Program-made: the position numbers and the translations under genes
Assembly: GCA_963170055.1 (NCBI GenBank)
Contig: CAUJGJ010000242.1
Span: forward strand, 2,362,977 to 2,426,976
Origin: Halisarca cf. caerulea
Taxonomy: Eukaryota; Porifera; Demospongiae; Chondrillida; Halisarcidae
Direction: 5' to 3'
Length of the DNA stretch: 64,000 bases
Notes under the pieces: generated by a model
The model's input: the letters and a program-made list of their open reading frames with translations, nothing else
What the model was told of the DNA's origin: nothing
Database searches by the model: none
Shown: one piece after another, positions 35,511 through 62,840 of the stretch
Position numbering within the stretch: the first letter of the stretch is position 1
Layout: each line of letters opens with the position of its first letter

Positions 35511-36784
35511 GTGTGTGCATGTGTGTGTGCACATGTGTGCATGCATGTGGTGTGCTTGAGGCTTAAGTGCATACAAGTGTGTGTATACGTATAAGGTAGT
35601 CATAGCAGACCGTGCAGGCTGAGGTGTTATAGATTATGTTTCAGGATAGGATGTGAATTCTAGCGAAATGTATGAAAATTGTTCAAATAACTAGTCAATC
35701 AGTAGGCAAAGGTTTTAAAAAGGCTTCGAAGGAATTGTACACACTAAATAAACCATTGATTGTAGCCAGCTCAATGCAGATAAATAGCTTGTCTGAGATG
35801 CCTTCAAATTATCACAGAAAATCTGTCGTATACGTAGTGCTTATTTGGCAATGAGCTAATTACCACAATCATGTCTTTCACTTGTTGTTCTCTCCCTCAC
35901 ATCACACCCAAAGTTGACAGTAGTAAGTGCGCTACTCCCTCACGGGTGTGTATTAACTATATCATACTTCATACCACTTATATGTGTGTGTGTAACAGCA
36001 AGCACGATCCAAAGTTGTTTTCTTGCTGTATGTGCACAGAGATGTATAGTTACATTTTCAATACAGCAATATCAGGAACAACATGCACTCTCACCAAGAC
36101 CTGTATTTTATTGTTATCAATTATTTAACTTAGATAAGCTGTGTCTGTCAAGATGAGTGCTAGGCTTCTCAATTAAAGGATTATAGGATAACTTTAAGAG
36201 CAGTAATACAAGGTCCTGTACATGCACTAGCTTGAAGTAAAACTGTGCATGTGTGTCTCCACACATGTCTGCAAAACATGTTTCACTATTTCTAGAGTCA
36301 ACACACAGACTGGGGTGTAATAAAAGAGAATCATGTGGTCTGTGCATGGGTCTGTGCAAGCAAAAACACATTAAACATTGTTGAATTATACAGTCACATG
36401 TTTTAAAAAGGCATTGTGGCTCTAACAAGCCCTTTATGCATACATATTTCTGGTACATTGAAACCTCCGATGGTGGCATCTCCAGAGAAAATACACAGTA
36501 TAGTGAACCTCTCTACAAAGATACGCTGTGAATCTGCTGATTACCACACACTGTCTGTAGTTTGTCTGAAATATCACTGATCTTATTATAGCTTTGCATG
36601 CGCTTAGTATGTACGGATTGTGAGGATACCATATTTCACATTCATCCTCGCTATGACTTTGCCATATATAAACAATCTCGTATATCCGTCCACTCCATAT
36701 AAGGATATATAAGGATGTACCAATGTGTGCTCAACCCAGTCTATATACGTTACTTATAGCATACACACTGTACGTGTGTTACGT

Positions 36785-37010
<226 letters not shown>

Positions 37011-37112
37011 CTGTGTACATGCCTGTGTGTGCACATGGGTGCATGCATGTGGTGTGGATGTGTGTTTTCATTGTACACATGCATAAATGTGTGAGTGAGG
37101 TGACAATTCAAG

Positions 37113-37519
37113 TATAATGCAAGGCAGCATAAACTATCAAAATTTTTCAACCACTGTTATTACAAGTCACCTCAACTCGTTTCAAGGGCACAGCATATCA
37201 TTGTAAGCACCTACACGCACGTGACCAAATGAGCTAATTTGATTGGTGCAATCCACTGGACTCTGTTTGGACTTCGATATCTTCTACGGTGGTAGTCTCG
37301 TTCCCAGTCCAACTTCCGCCCTCCATGTTGGAAGCGGAAGCGGTGGGCTGGGAACGAGACTACTACGGTGGTTGCATTTCAGCTAATCCGAAATGAGAAT
37401 CAGAATCTACAGATGTGAGCACTTACAATGATATGTTGTACGCTTGAAACGAGTTGAGGTGACTTGTAATTACAGCGGTTGAAAAATTTTGATAGTTAAA
37501 TATGCTGTCTTGCATTATA
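37113..37519. repeat. Large palindrome, about 100-bp arms
   Basis: Left arm 37113-37210 is the inverted copy of 37419-37519, including GAGTTGAGGTGACTTGTAAT and TTGAAAAATTTTGATAGTT. A second hairpin element sits in the middle. Confidence 0.85.
37293..37362. mobile_element. 70-bp MITE with TAGTCTCGTTCCCAG ends and 9-bp duplication
   Basis: Ends TAGTCTCGTTCCCAG / CTGGGAACGAGACTA, flanked on both sides by CTACGGTGG. The duplication length points to an hAT- or Mutator-type transposase. Confidence 0.8.
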
Positions 37520-38330
37520 GTCAACTGTCTGTTGATGGATATAATACCGTATATTATAGTATAGGCCTCTTGAGGAGTGAAAGACGTACATATATATATT
37601 GCCCATATCTACATGTATGCACCTCAAGAATGAGGACTTGTGTACAGCATAGCTCATCTCATACAAAGACTACTATTTCTCTTAAATCCCTTGTTTGAGT
37701 GCTATATTATGAATCACACGTCACTAACTGCTACACACTTATGTATGTGCGCACCAACGACTACAAAATTCAAACTTGTCCATGTTATGTGAGGGATACA
37801 TAATACTAACCATGTTATATTATGAATAAGGTACATTTTCAATACTGTAAGGCAACAAACAACAAGTTTTCTCTATAGGACATGAAATATTAAGGAACTG
37901 ACATAAACAAGTTGTGTCTGAGGATTGGCTTCTCAATTATTAAATTAAAAGGATCACTTTAAGTGCAATAATGTCAGGTGTTATACACTAGCTACATGTT
38001 AGCTAACTTAAAGTAAAAGGGTGCGTGCTTGTCTGTGTGCTTATGTACATGTGTCTCCATTACTAAAGATCATGTACATTGTAATCTGTATGGACACTAA
38101 TGATATGGTCCATGCATGCCATAAATACAAGACAAAAGTACTAAGCAGTATTGTTGAACTCGTACAGTTTGTCACTAGCATTAAAGAGAAGACGTCATGC
38201 ATGTTTGGCTCTAGCAAGCATTTCACGTATATTTGCTGTACTACCTTGTAAACCGATTTAGAACACCCATGTGTCTGGATATGAAGTGTTTTTAGATACA
38301 AAGACAAGAAAATTAGCATGTACACCTGGT

Positions 38331-39741
38331 CCAGTAAAAATTTGAGATTATATTATTATATTCTCATTATTTCTTAAACGTGTCATATTTAGAATGGGGC
38401 ATTGTCGTACATGTTATCAAATTGAATACATGAATAAATTTGTGGCCTTCCACGGGAAAACCAGGGTTTGGCTGTTCTTTTGACAATTTTCAAATATTGC
38501 ATTTCTCGCATGATGTATGCGAAATAGACCTATTGGTATGGTTGGATCCCCTTTTCCATTTTCAATTTTGAATTCAGAAGCAAAACTACAAAATTATTAA
38601 TAATTCATAAGGTAATTTCAAATATTCATATGCTAATTATAATATTAATATTTGGTGTTTTAGCAATGCAAGAACATGGAATGGCAGAATCAATAAATGG
38701 TTGGATATACATGATAAAGTTAGCAGCAGAAATATTATATGCAACAAATGATAAAGTAGTCACAATTACTGTTACTTGGAGGGGCACGTATGTTGTTTCG
38801 GATGTCCTGGCTGCTTGCACACAGAACAGGAACGTTTGACTGGAGTTTCTAACTTGAAAGGATTTCTGGTGTATTGTGAGGGTTCTGGAGCTGGTTTGCT
38901 GTGGATAGGTTTGCAACAAGTGAGATTCATCCCCTAAGTTCTCTTACACAATGGTCTAATACCACTGCCGAGTGAGATGAACCTAGTACTTGCACCAAAT
39001 GATCATCATGATGGCTTATCATCAACATGTGTTTTCAAGTGCATTAATCTGTGCCAAAGTACATAAATTCAGTTCTTCAGAACTCAGCTGTTGGAAATTG
39101 TTACTCATTTTAAGTATCAAATGTGCAAGAAATAGCCATGGAACCACAGAGGGTCTTCATACTTCCTAGCTGACACCCACTTCGTCTCCAACAAAAATTC
39201 GCCTATTAGAGACTTTTCTTGCTCATATTTAAAGTTTCTTTCGACTAAAATTGATCAGATTTGGCTTCTTTGAACCCTTTTTCCAGTTGTGCCAACAGAG
39301 ATATCATTTCATTTAGCGATATTCACTCGTGATCGGTCAATGATGATTTTCATTGGTAACTTGGGGTTGGAACGTCGAATTCGTTTGATTCAAACGGATG
39401 TAGGCTCCTTAGTGAACGTAGATGCAGAACGTAGAACGCCCCTATACTAGTCATATTCTAGCCGCTCTAGCTCCCCTTTCACATATCCTCATGATATAAG
39501 AAATTTTACAGAAATGCGTATACTGAAATTACCGGAAACAGATCGAACCCTGTTTTTCACGTGGAAGCCTACTAATAATGCATTTGGTGGAAGCCACAAA
39601 AGAAGAACATCTGTCGAATTGATAAGTGCTCACTCGACTGGACTCATTCTACTAACTGACACAACAGGCTACAAATATAAGGCATAGCTGGCTTACCCTG
39701 ATTGCAGCTTTATTCAAATGTAAAACATTTTTGCAGTGAGG
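38331..39741. other. Region upstream of gene D
   Basis: No exon recognised. The last 150-200 bases before the start match the region before gene E (GGAAGCCACA, GATAAGTGCTC, CATTTxTTCAGTGA), so a shared promoter and 5' UTR probably lie here. Confidence 0.45.
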
Positions 39742-53311
<13,570 letters not shown>

Positions 53312-53799
53312 AAGTTTCAACATTTCAAGGTCAAGCTTGATAGTGTGCGTGTGAATTTATATAATTCTGCATAAAACGCATAGATTTAAGTAAGTAAACA
53401 GTAGCAGGAAATGATCTACAAATATCTTATTTGCAATATCAGTTATTCATAAAAGTCTGTCGAGATATGTGGTGCCAAATTCAAAGCCAGAATAGGTCAC
53501 AATGTGGTATGTATACATGGTTTTAAGTTATGTGGTCAAAGCGTCACACCTCCAAAGGTCTTGTCATGTGCGGCCAGTGTAATCTAACCTGAATTGTCCA
53601 GTAAAGTCAAAACCTTTCAAAATTGCACTACAAATTACAAGACAATCATGCATCCCATATGTGGCTCATCTTATAAAGACCAAACTATTGTTTACATATG
53701 TAGCCAAGTTTACAGATGCCCTAGTATATTGTTCTACTATATAAGTATATCTTGGTCACAAAGCCTTAGGCCTTATCTATGCATATCATGAAGATTGGG

Positions 53800-54249
53800 T
53801 GTTGTAGAACCAAGTGATATCGAAATCCATAGCCTGCTCAAGTGCATCATAGGTTTTGTATATAATTTTGCTGTACCTGGACTGACTGATCAGATTTATA
53901 ACTGTCCCCCCCCCCCCCCCCCCCACACACACACAATTGCATGTGCAGTTTGCTTCTGTAGATACACTGCATGTGGTCTGCTGATTACCATACACTGTCT
54001 GTAGGTTGTCTGGAATATTTTTTATCTAATCAGAGGTTTGCAAAATACAATAAATGCATGAGCAGCCATACAGATTGTGGGGATATCACATGTCACATTC
54101 ACATTCACTATGACTTTGCCTACATAAACAATTATGTATGTCGATGCGTTCCCTCTATACAAGGATACTGATGTGCCAATGGGCGCTCAAACAATCCATT
54201 ATAATATGCATGATATCTTATAGCATACACACTATAATATGCATGCGTG

Positions 54250-54319
<70 letters not shown>

Positions 54320-54911
54320 TGGGTGTGTGTGTGTGTGTGTGTGGGTGTGGGTGTATGTGTGTGCATGTGTATGTGCATGTGTGTGCATGAGTGTGTGAAT
54401 GTGTGTGCATGAGTGTGTGAATGTGTGTGTATATTCCAAATGTGTGAGTGAGGTGACATTTAAATAGGTAGATGTACAATTACGTAACATGCAAGAGTGG
54501 TATGCAGGCATACAATCTGCATAATACTGATATTATTGCATTAACACTAACTTAAACACAGTTAATACGTATCTGTACACATTCAATAAGGAGTGCATGT
54601 GTGAGAGAAGAGCCAGAAGATTTTACAATACCTCGGGGAACCTCATGTTGCCAATACATAAAACTATGAAAGTTTTGAACAGATTATTGTGTTACATTGT
54701 CTTTTGTACCTAGTATGTATCCTATGCATGGTATAAAGCCTGATGCATATGTATTTAACTCAATAACCACAACGTCATGAACAGCGAAGTGCATGAGAAC
54801 AAACCACGCAAAGGAGCCACACATGTAGAGATGGGGTGCTCTGAGACTCACATTTATCGCATACAGTTTCGACATATACATATAGCAATGACTAGGCACT
54901 TCATTATCGTC

Positions 54912-54953
<42 letters not shown>

Positions 54954-55990
54954 TTATACTCTGTATTGCTACTGTCCATTAACAAACACAAGCCATAATA
55001 ATGTAACAAGTTCAATTTGCTAGAATATTGATTCTCAGACACTTCAATGTCAACAATTGTGTAGTATGCAGTTTATATAATACTTTGCAAAATATGTGTA
55101 CATATATATATGCAGGTGCATATAATAGCACTTGTGTGTGCAGAGGATACTGTATATTATTATGTCAATATGACATGCACATTGCACATTGAACCTCCCT
55201 TTATCAGTATGTATGCTTATCACAATGTCATAGACTAAAATTAATGATCACATGTTGTGTATGCACTGCCAACTGTCTGTTGGTTTGTATGGGCCACCTG
55301 AGGAGTAGAAGATGTCAATATATGGTCCTTACCTACATGCACCTCAGGAAGAACTTCTGTACTATGTAGTTCACCTAGTACGTTGACTTGCTTGAGTGTT
55401 GCATCAATTAAATCATACATCGCTAACCACGGCACACTTGTGTATTTGTGCACCAGCAAATACACAATCCAAAGTGTTGTGTTGTGTTATGTGAGGGATA
55501 CATAATATTATTAAGCTACATTTTCAATACTGTACTTAATGCAAAAAACAACATGATGTTTTCTCTACACGACATATAATATCAATAATCCAACGTAAGC
55601 AAGTTGTGCCCGTAAAGAAGGGCAGTTGGCTTCTCAATTATAAAATTTAAGAATCGATCCCTTCATGTACAATAATGACAGGTACCATACACTATAGCTA
55701 CATGTTAAATAGCTTAAGGTATAAAATGTCAGTAAAAACAATGTGATCCACGCGTGCCATACATACAATACAAATTTCAGTACTAAGCAGAATTGTTGAA
55801 TTCATACAGTCTGTCACATGTATTAAAGAAAGGACACCATACACGTTTGGCTCTAGCAAGCATTTCATGTATAATATTTTAGTACTACATTGTAATCAAG
55901 TGATTTTGGATACCTTCCATATGTGACTGGATGAAGGCTTTATGGGTACATACACAACAAAACTACCATGTGTATCAGTAAACATGGGAG
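53800..55990. repeat. Recurrent block with TG array, copy 3
   Basis: Same order as 17.6-19.0 kb: ATCCATAGCCTG, GAGCAGCCATACAGATTGTG, TG array (54251-54435), GTGAGTGAGGTGACA, then the CTTCTCAATTA segment. Contains poly(C) at 53907-53924 and (TA)n at 54917-54950. Confidence 0.6.
54251..54435. repeat. (TG)n microsatellite
   Basis: TG array with GTGGG interruptions and a TGTGTGCATGAGTGTGTGAA tandem pair. Confidence 0.95.
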
Positions 55991-56213
55991 ATAATATAAT
56001 TATATATATATATAGATTCTCATTAATTTTTGGACATACATTTAGTATAGGGTATTCTCACACATGTTATCAATTAGAAAATAAATTTGCTGGAAGCCAC
56101 ACAAGAAGATCTGTTGAATAGATAAGTGCTCTCTCCTCTGTATTGTTGTCAGTATAAGGCATTGCCATGTTTCACTGATCGGAGCTGCTTTCAAACAAAA
56201 CATTTCTTCAGTG

Positions 56214-56262
56214 ATGATGAAAGGAATGGATTACCACCTACTTATCAAACTCTTCACATTTG
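56214..56262 (+). CDS. Gene E exon 1: start and first half of signal peptide
   Basis: Two ATGs in a row, then 14 codons, donor gtaagtcg, phase 1. Homologous to gene D exon 1. Confidence 0.76.
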
Positions 56263-59200
56263 GTAAGTCGTCTTCCTTCTAGCCATAGGGAACAGTGCAC
56301 ACCCATTGGTAATCCAATGTGATCCATAATCTATTTCAAATTGGTTATGTATAATATCTGGTATAAAAGGTAAATCCCTGATAAACAAGTAATTCCCCAT
56401 TTCAGTACTTAATGAATGACTTGGAGTTTGACATCAACATCCCGAATGCCATTTATATTACATTGGTGTATGATAAGCACATGATCACTATGATGTATAT
56501 ACGTGCATGGAACTAGTGGCTCGCTTATGTTCTTGCGTGAGCAGCTGCAGTTTTAGCAGTGAACAGTCTGCGAGCTGCCCTCTCCTAGCTGTTACTGTAT
56601 TTTTAGCTAGTACAGTACACGCTTCCATTCGGAAAGTCTGCAATAATATCAAACTACATTCAATTTGATGAAATGCAGACATTCGAAGCAATTCAAAGTA
56701 TCCATGCAGGAACTGATGCATGTAGACCAGATAACTGTAACTACATGAAGATTATATACTTCTCTTAATACATGGTACGCAGTCTACATACAAACTCTAT
56801 TGTAGTTAACTATGTACGTACATCTCATTTTTCTATAGTTAGTGAATTAACACTTCTGAATTCTATAATAATTTTATGTCAGTTTTACTAATATGATTAA
56901 TACTAATACTTTACCATTATAATACAAAAATGTAGTGCGTGATCTAAAACGGCATAATTTCAGTACCGGGACTTAATATTCTTGTAATTTATAAGTAATT
57001 CTGCATTTACCTGACATACAGCAATGTGGACTAGACCTTTATGATGGTATATTATGAAGCTATACATTCTTTTTTTCACGTATTAACGTCTGCATTTTCG
57101 GTTGAAGTCTCTAAACATTTTTGTGCCAGCAATCTGGCACACCGGTTGTCCCATCAAGCTTACGTAGGCCTTACATGCACAGTATGATTGTAAGTTTGCC
57201 TGATTTTATCATTTGATCTGCAACACATTTTGTACTTTAAGATAAGCATCCATAATGTCTTTGACAATCTTTCTTTCATTATGTCTGGTTACAAAGTATG
57301 GATGGCCCCATCAGTTCAAGCTCTGTCCAGTGCTGTTCAGGGGATATCTGCTTCTAGGACAGTGTATAGTTCATCTCCAGCTTTAAGTGTGTCATGGAAT
57401 ATAGTCAGTGGAAGTGGTATCACCTACACTGTATGTTACAGTACAACTAGTGGAACACAGTGTGGACCGCCCACTAGTGCCAGCTGCAGCACTGGGATCA
57501 CTGGAACATCTACTACATTAAGGTACCTTTATTCAGGGTATTACTACTACATTTGGGTGGCAGCAGTGTCATCGGGAGTGCAAGGACCATTCAGTGATCG
57601 CTACCAAATCACAACATACAGTGGTAAGATTTCACAGAATATTATAGTACATAAATTGGGGGCGTAGCCAGGGGGGTGCAAAAGGGGCAAATACCCCTTT
57701 TGCACCCCCCCCCCCCTTCAAAATTTCACATCTTTAATATTTATTTTGATTCTTTTAATAAGAACATGAAACTCCTGAGTCCTTACTGTATACTCCCAAA
57801 GATGGAAAAGCTTCTAGATACTGTAACTTGCAAATAATTGACTTTCCTCCTCAGAGACAGCTTTGAAAGATTCTAAACTACCTTTAATCATTGAATCACT
57901 CAAGTTTATTGCTCAGTACAATTAGTACGTGTGGCAGCCATTTCACAGAGGAGAAGCCTGCTACTTACAGTGGGCATGACCACAAATTTGTTCATTCCTT
58001 TGCCCCTCTTTTCTACAATCCTGGCTACACCCCTGTAAATAGTGCAGTAACTAGTGTATTTTGTTGTCAACTCATCGCAGGTGTGACATGTGCAGCATGT
58101 GTGGTGTTAGAAAATGGCCATCCTAAAGTTGGCTGAAATGAACTCCCTCTTTTTCTTGCTTCCACGGTACTTATGCAGTACAAAAGGCATTCAAAACATT
58201 AATTGACTATTTTATGCTACAACAGTTACCTAACTTTATTGTCAATACTTCGTATAGCTGAAAAATTGACCACAGATTCGGACCTTAATCAAAATAAGTT
58301 TAGTGCAAAACCCAGTCATGTTGACCATTGCAAAGAGCAGCCATACTTTGTCAAAAACATTCTAACAATTATAATTAATATGTAGATTTTCACCACTGTT
58401 GAACGTACCATTCTCTTTCGTTACCGAGATGTACATCAAAATGTTGTTTTTGACACAGAGTAAAACTGCAAACTTGTGCACATGTCGGGAATGGAGCATG
58501 CTATCAAAATCAACAACACAGTGCATTTATTACCACCTGTGGCTCACTTGGATTGTGGGCATTGCCTATTCTCAACGTCACAAATTAGCAGCTGTTCTTG
58601 ATGCATCATTGAGCATACTTCAGGCAATGTTTGATAGTTCCCATACCAGCAGAATGGTAGGAAATGATGACTTTGGTGATGTTGTGGTTACAAATATGTT
58701 AAATGTCACAAAAATGGCTGTTTTTCTGAGGTGAAGAAACACCAGCTTTGCCGCGGGTCAACATTTCTTCTGATCTTTGTGCTTTCTGTTTTCATGGGTA
58801 CGGCATATGTCAAAATTTACGAAAATCACTTGGGGAAAGTGTTATACAGTGAGTCTCGTTATAACGAACATGCTTACAACGATTTTCGTTTATAACGAGG
58901 TAAATATCAAGTCCCAAGTCCCAATGCAATCGTTATAATGCAATTGTTAACATTATAACGAACACGCATATAGCGAATATTCGTTTTTAACGAAGGAGAA
59001 GATGCGACCGCATCGTGAATTTGTGACTTTATAGCGAATTATGGGGGGACACATGCAACAATGACTTAGTCTTCAGTAGAAAAAGGACCTTATTCGAGCT
59101 CTGGATAGTGCCGCACCATCGACATAAGAGAAAGGAGGAAATTGCAGCCTACTTTGGTATACCACACAACGCGCTATCAACGATTGAAGAACCACACAAG

Positions 59201-62200
59201 TTTGGGAGCAAAAGAAATTTGCTGATTACCTTAAGCAAACCTTGGTTTAGGTTGTTTCATTGCATTTGTTACTTACATGTCATTTCAATGTACAACTAAT
59301 AGTGATATTTTGATTTGAAACACATAGAGTTTGTATTAAATGTAAATTTCTCTTATAGTGAATTTCTCTTATAAAGAATTTTTTTGCCTCCCCCTGAGAT
59401 TCGTTATAATGAGACTCCACTGTAATCAGGTATGTATTCAGTGTATGCTCATTTAAACGAAATTTTTCATGTTTAATGGGCAGAAAAAACAGGGTTTTTT
59501 GCCCATAACTTTCGTTGCGTCTGTTATAACCTATTCCCCAAGTGCTTTTCGAATGTTTTGCTAGTTTTTCCTTCTTTTGAGACTAGTTTTATGAAAATTC
59601 TCGATAATTTTGACCAGCGGCAAAGGCAGAGTTCGTTTAAAACAGCTACTTTTCAGTCATGTTTTTCTTCCTTCAAGAAAAAAGTTATACCGTTAGAATT
59701 ATAACTTCGCAGTAGCTAGTATACTATGTGTTCTTTTATTCTACTATATGAACTTAACGTCCCCCTATTTGTATTTAGAAGAAAACGATGAGCATGTGAG
59801 CACCTACTCAGCGACGGTCAATATATATGTCATTTTCTCACGGGCAGTTATAAATACCTTGTGTGTAGTGAAAATTTACCTTGACCTAGATTGTGATCTA
59901 ATTCTAACGATATGGCTCCCCTACACAACCATTTAGATGACTGGCCATGGGTTTTCAAAAGAAACTCAGATATTGAAAAAGTCTCTCTCGCCGTATGCCA
60001 TAAGATGGTCACAAGATATAATGATGTCACCAACATGTAGCGATCAGTGAAATTGATACTTCCTCTAACACAAATGAATAGCCATTAGAACATTTTGAAA
60101 ACACTGTATGTGCCGACTAGTGCGATATTCGATATAATTCTCTTCTGTTTGAGAACAAGAAGGCCTATATTTCAAGCGACTTCATAAACGTAAAATGTGA
60201 TATTATTTAATGAAATTCCTTTGTAAACCACACAACGCCCCTTTGTTTCCAGAAAAGGCACATGTTACAAGGGAACAACAGAATTATAAAGTACTGAATG
60301 AGATGAGATTATGATAAAAATAATACACACACTACACATATCAAGATATAAAATAGAAATGCAAAGGCACATGTTATACCTGTGATCTGCACATTTTATA
60401 TATTATTCATGTGCACAATAACATTATGATGCATATTGTATAAGAAAACATGAGAGCTATATAATGGGCATATTATATAACACATTATTTAATTTGTGTA
60501 TGAACAAAACTGAAGTCAACATCATAAAAAGAGTGCGTATTGCATATGCACAATTTGTGCTACACAATGTCATTTCAAATTCCTGATTTTGTCTTTTCAG
60601 CTCTATATTATACAGTGTACAATATTCAATAAGTGCCTATTGTACTAGACTAAGTCCTTGTACACTTTTTCAACACATGGCTGTAAACAATTATGCATAG
60701 GTGCACCCAAAGCTGTAAAGTGACACATCAAAATATGTCATTATGATCATTATGATAACCTCAAGCTTTTCATAGCATGACCAAATATGGCATTTGATTG
60801 AAACTTTCTTTAATGTGAAGCATGCATTGAATGATTATTGCATTTTATTTATCAGTACCAGGGACAGTTTATGTCTCTGTGACACCCTCAACTTCTGCAT
60901 ATGGATTGGTTGTTACATGGGGTACGCCTTCTGGAACGTATCCAACTCCTCTAACCTACAGACTGAGGTATCGCCTTTCAACATCCAGCAGTTGGAGCGG
61001 CACATATACAGTTTATGGAAGACAACACACAATATCCAGCTTATTACCAGGTACCAGATATGAGGTGAGGGTTTGGTCTGTTTCACCAATTGGAAGTGGT
61101 TCAACAGTGTCAAGATATGCAACCACATATCAACGTAAGTAGATTCTTCATATCAGAAAACTGCATGTATATTCCATTATTTTATACAAAGTGTACAGTC
61201 ATTTACTGTCTATTCCACACAATGCATGCGCAGTGCCTGGATCAGTGACTTCTCTGAGTGCAGCACCATATTGCTTTGGATATGCATTGACCATAACATG
61301 GGGATCACCTTCTGGTAGCAACTATCCAACTCCTGTTACCTATCGACTCAGGTATCGTGAGAGACCATCCAGTGGATCAGTTGGTGGTTGGAGTAGTACT
61401 GTACAGAAGACTGCTACACAGAGACAGTACACTACACCTGTACTAAAACCAGGTACTAGGTATGAAGCAGAGGTTTGGGCTGTTACTAGCATTGGAAGAG
61501 GGCCAAGTGTCACAAGTACAGCAACTACATACCAATGTACTGAGTAGATTGATTAATTCTATCCTAGAAATCCACATCTGTATACTGATCCTTTCTTTTC
61601 ACATGTAGTGTCAGGCCAAGTAACCTCTCTGCAAGTGAGGCCATCCACTACCATATTTGGACTGAACATAACATGGGGACCACCTTCTGGTAGCAACTAT
61701 CCAACTCCTGTTACCTATCAACTCAGATATCGTGAGAGACCATCTAGTGGATCACCTGGTGGTTGGAGTAGTATAGTACAGAGGAATGCTACACAGAGAC
61801 AGTACACTACACCTGTACTCAAACCAGGTACTAGGTATGAAGTGGAGGTTTGGACAGTCTGTAGTGTAGGAAATGGACCTACATCATACAGAACAGCAAA
61901 CACTCTTCAATGTATGTACTTCCAAGTGTACACACATTATATACTTATCTTTACACTATTTTCTTTTAACAAACACTTATACATAATATTATAGTACCAG
62001 GATCTGTTACATCCCTCCAAGTGAGACCATCCACTACCATATTTGGACTGATCATAAAATGGGGGCCACCTTCTGGTAGTAACTATCCAACTCCTGCTAC
62101 CTATCAACTCAGATATCGTGAGAGACCATATAGTGGATCACCTGGTGGTTGGAGTAGTACTGTACAGAGGACTGCTATACAGAGACAGTACACTACACCT

Positions 62201-62840
62201 GTACTCAAACCAGGTACTAGGTATGAGATAGAGATATGGGCAGTGTCTAGCAGCTCTGCAGGACCTACTCGCCAAGTGAACGGGACAACAGGTAAGGAGC
62301 AAATTACAATGCAGTCAGGGTTAGTTTGTACAGAGGAATTGGTAATATTGTTTAGTAAGTACCTGATTTAGTACATACTCCTGGATAGTAGGGATTATTT
62401 TTATCATTCTGTCCCTGTGTATAACTCATGTACATAAACCAGCCCTGATAATAAGTACCTATGTTATTTCAACTAATTTTCAGAATCTGTCCTTTTTAAG
62501 GTACATATTAAGCAAGTTTGACTACATTGAATTGACATTTTTGCTATTTATCCAGCATCTGGTGCAGTAAGAAGTCTTAGAGTAACACCACATTCAACTC
62601 AGAGATCACTGATTGCGACATGGCAGCCTCCAACAGATATCACCACACCACGTCGATACAGACTGAGATTTCGTAAGACACCATCAGGTAGTTGGAGCAG
62701 TGAAAGGACGATCTACTTACCAAAGACACAGTACACTATAACTGGTCTGGAGGTTACTACTAGTTATGAAGTGGAGGTTTGGGCGACTCTGGGGATCAGC
62801 GAAGGTAGCAGAAGTAGACAGACAGCTATTGTGAAAGGAG
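56214..62840 (+). CDS. Gene E: FN3 receptor, tandem duplicate of D, 3' part outside window
   Basis: Exons seen: 56214-56262, 57297-57623, 60856-61134, 61234-61536, 61609-61911, 61995-62291, 62556-62840. All are open and phase 1, giving 614 codons so far. The split signal peptide is MMKGMDYHLLIKLFTF plus VWMAPSVQA. The seven exons pair one to one with gene D exons 1-7, and five of them have identical lengths. Intron sequence also matches, for example after exon 5, so the D/E duplication is fairly recent. The expected exon 8 is not recognisable before the window ends. At its place the intron homology stops exactly at the acceptor, so gene E may be truncated or rearranged. Confidence 0.8.
57297..57623 (+). 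CDS. Gene E exon 2: signal-peptide end and FN3a
   Basis: 109 codons, the same length as in gene D. The Cys set VCYS, TQCG, ASCS is kept. Donor gtaaga. Confidence 0.85.
57657..58035. mobile_element. MITE with GGGGCGTAGCCAGG ends, copy 2 (inverted)
   Basis: Left GGGGGCGTAGCCAGG, right CCTGGCTACACCCCTG, inverted relative to 16261-16612. Includes a poly(C) run near 57704. Lies in gene E intron 2. Confidence 0.7.
58710..59660. mobile_element. Inverted-repeat element hosting a pogo-like relic
   Basis: GCTTTGCCGCGGGTCAA at the left pairs with an inverted TTGACCAGCGGCAAAGGC at the right, and CACTTGGGGAA with TTCCCCAAGTG. The two halves flank the relic at 58847-59422. Confidence 0.6.
58847..59422 (+). 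mobile_element. Pogo/Tigger-like relic with CENP-B-type HTH remnant
   Basis: Ends CAGTGAGTCTCGTTATAACG and an inverted CGTTATAATGAGACTCCACTG, flanked by TA. An interior frame reads EEIAAYFGIPHNALSTI, the recognition-helix region of pogo-family DNA-binding domains. No catalytic part remains. Confidence 0.7.
60856..61134 (+). CDS. Gene E exon 3: FN3
   Basis: 93 codons. Contains VVTWGTPSGTYPTPLTYRL and LLPGTRYEVRVWSVSPIG. Donor gtaagt. Confidence 0.86.
61234..61536 (+). CDS. Gene E exon 4: FN3 (GSNYPTP type)
   Basis: 101 codons. Near-identical to gene D exon 4, with the same weak donor gtactg. Confidence 0.86.
61609..61911 (+). CDS. Gene E exon 5: FN3 (GSNYPTP type)
   Basis: 101 codons. Near-identical to gene D exon 5, but with an extra Cys in EVWTVCSVG. 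Confidence 0.86.
61995..62291 (+). CDS. Gene E exon 6: FN3 (GSNYPTP type)
   Basis: 99 codons. It keeps the GGWSSTVQ segment that gene D exon 6 has replaced. Ends SSSAGPTRQVNGTTG. Confidence 0.86.
62556..62840 (+). CDS. Gene E exon 7: FN3h
   Basis: 95 codons. Contains YRLRFRKTPSGSWSSERT and TSYEVEVWATLGISEG. Donor gtactg. Confidence 0.85.

Larger units (their letters stand above)
58086..60268. mobile_element. Interspersed 0.8-kb family, copy split by nested insertions
   Basis: Front part at 58086-58515 and back part from about 59870 to 60268 match 2468-3307. The middle is filled by other elements. Confidence 0.55.

Noticed and set aside
38630..38839. 69-residue plus-strand frame upstream of gene D with TITVTW
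   Set aside because: Resembles an FN3 strand only briefly; no acceptor/donor pair in phase 1 and no second half of a domain.
58399..58734. 111-residue plus-strand frame in gene E intron 2
   Set aside because: Lies across the junction of nested repeats; no domain recognised.
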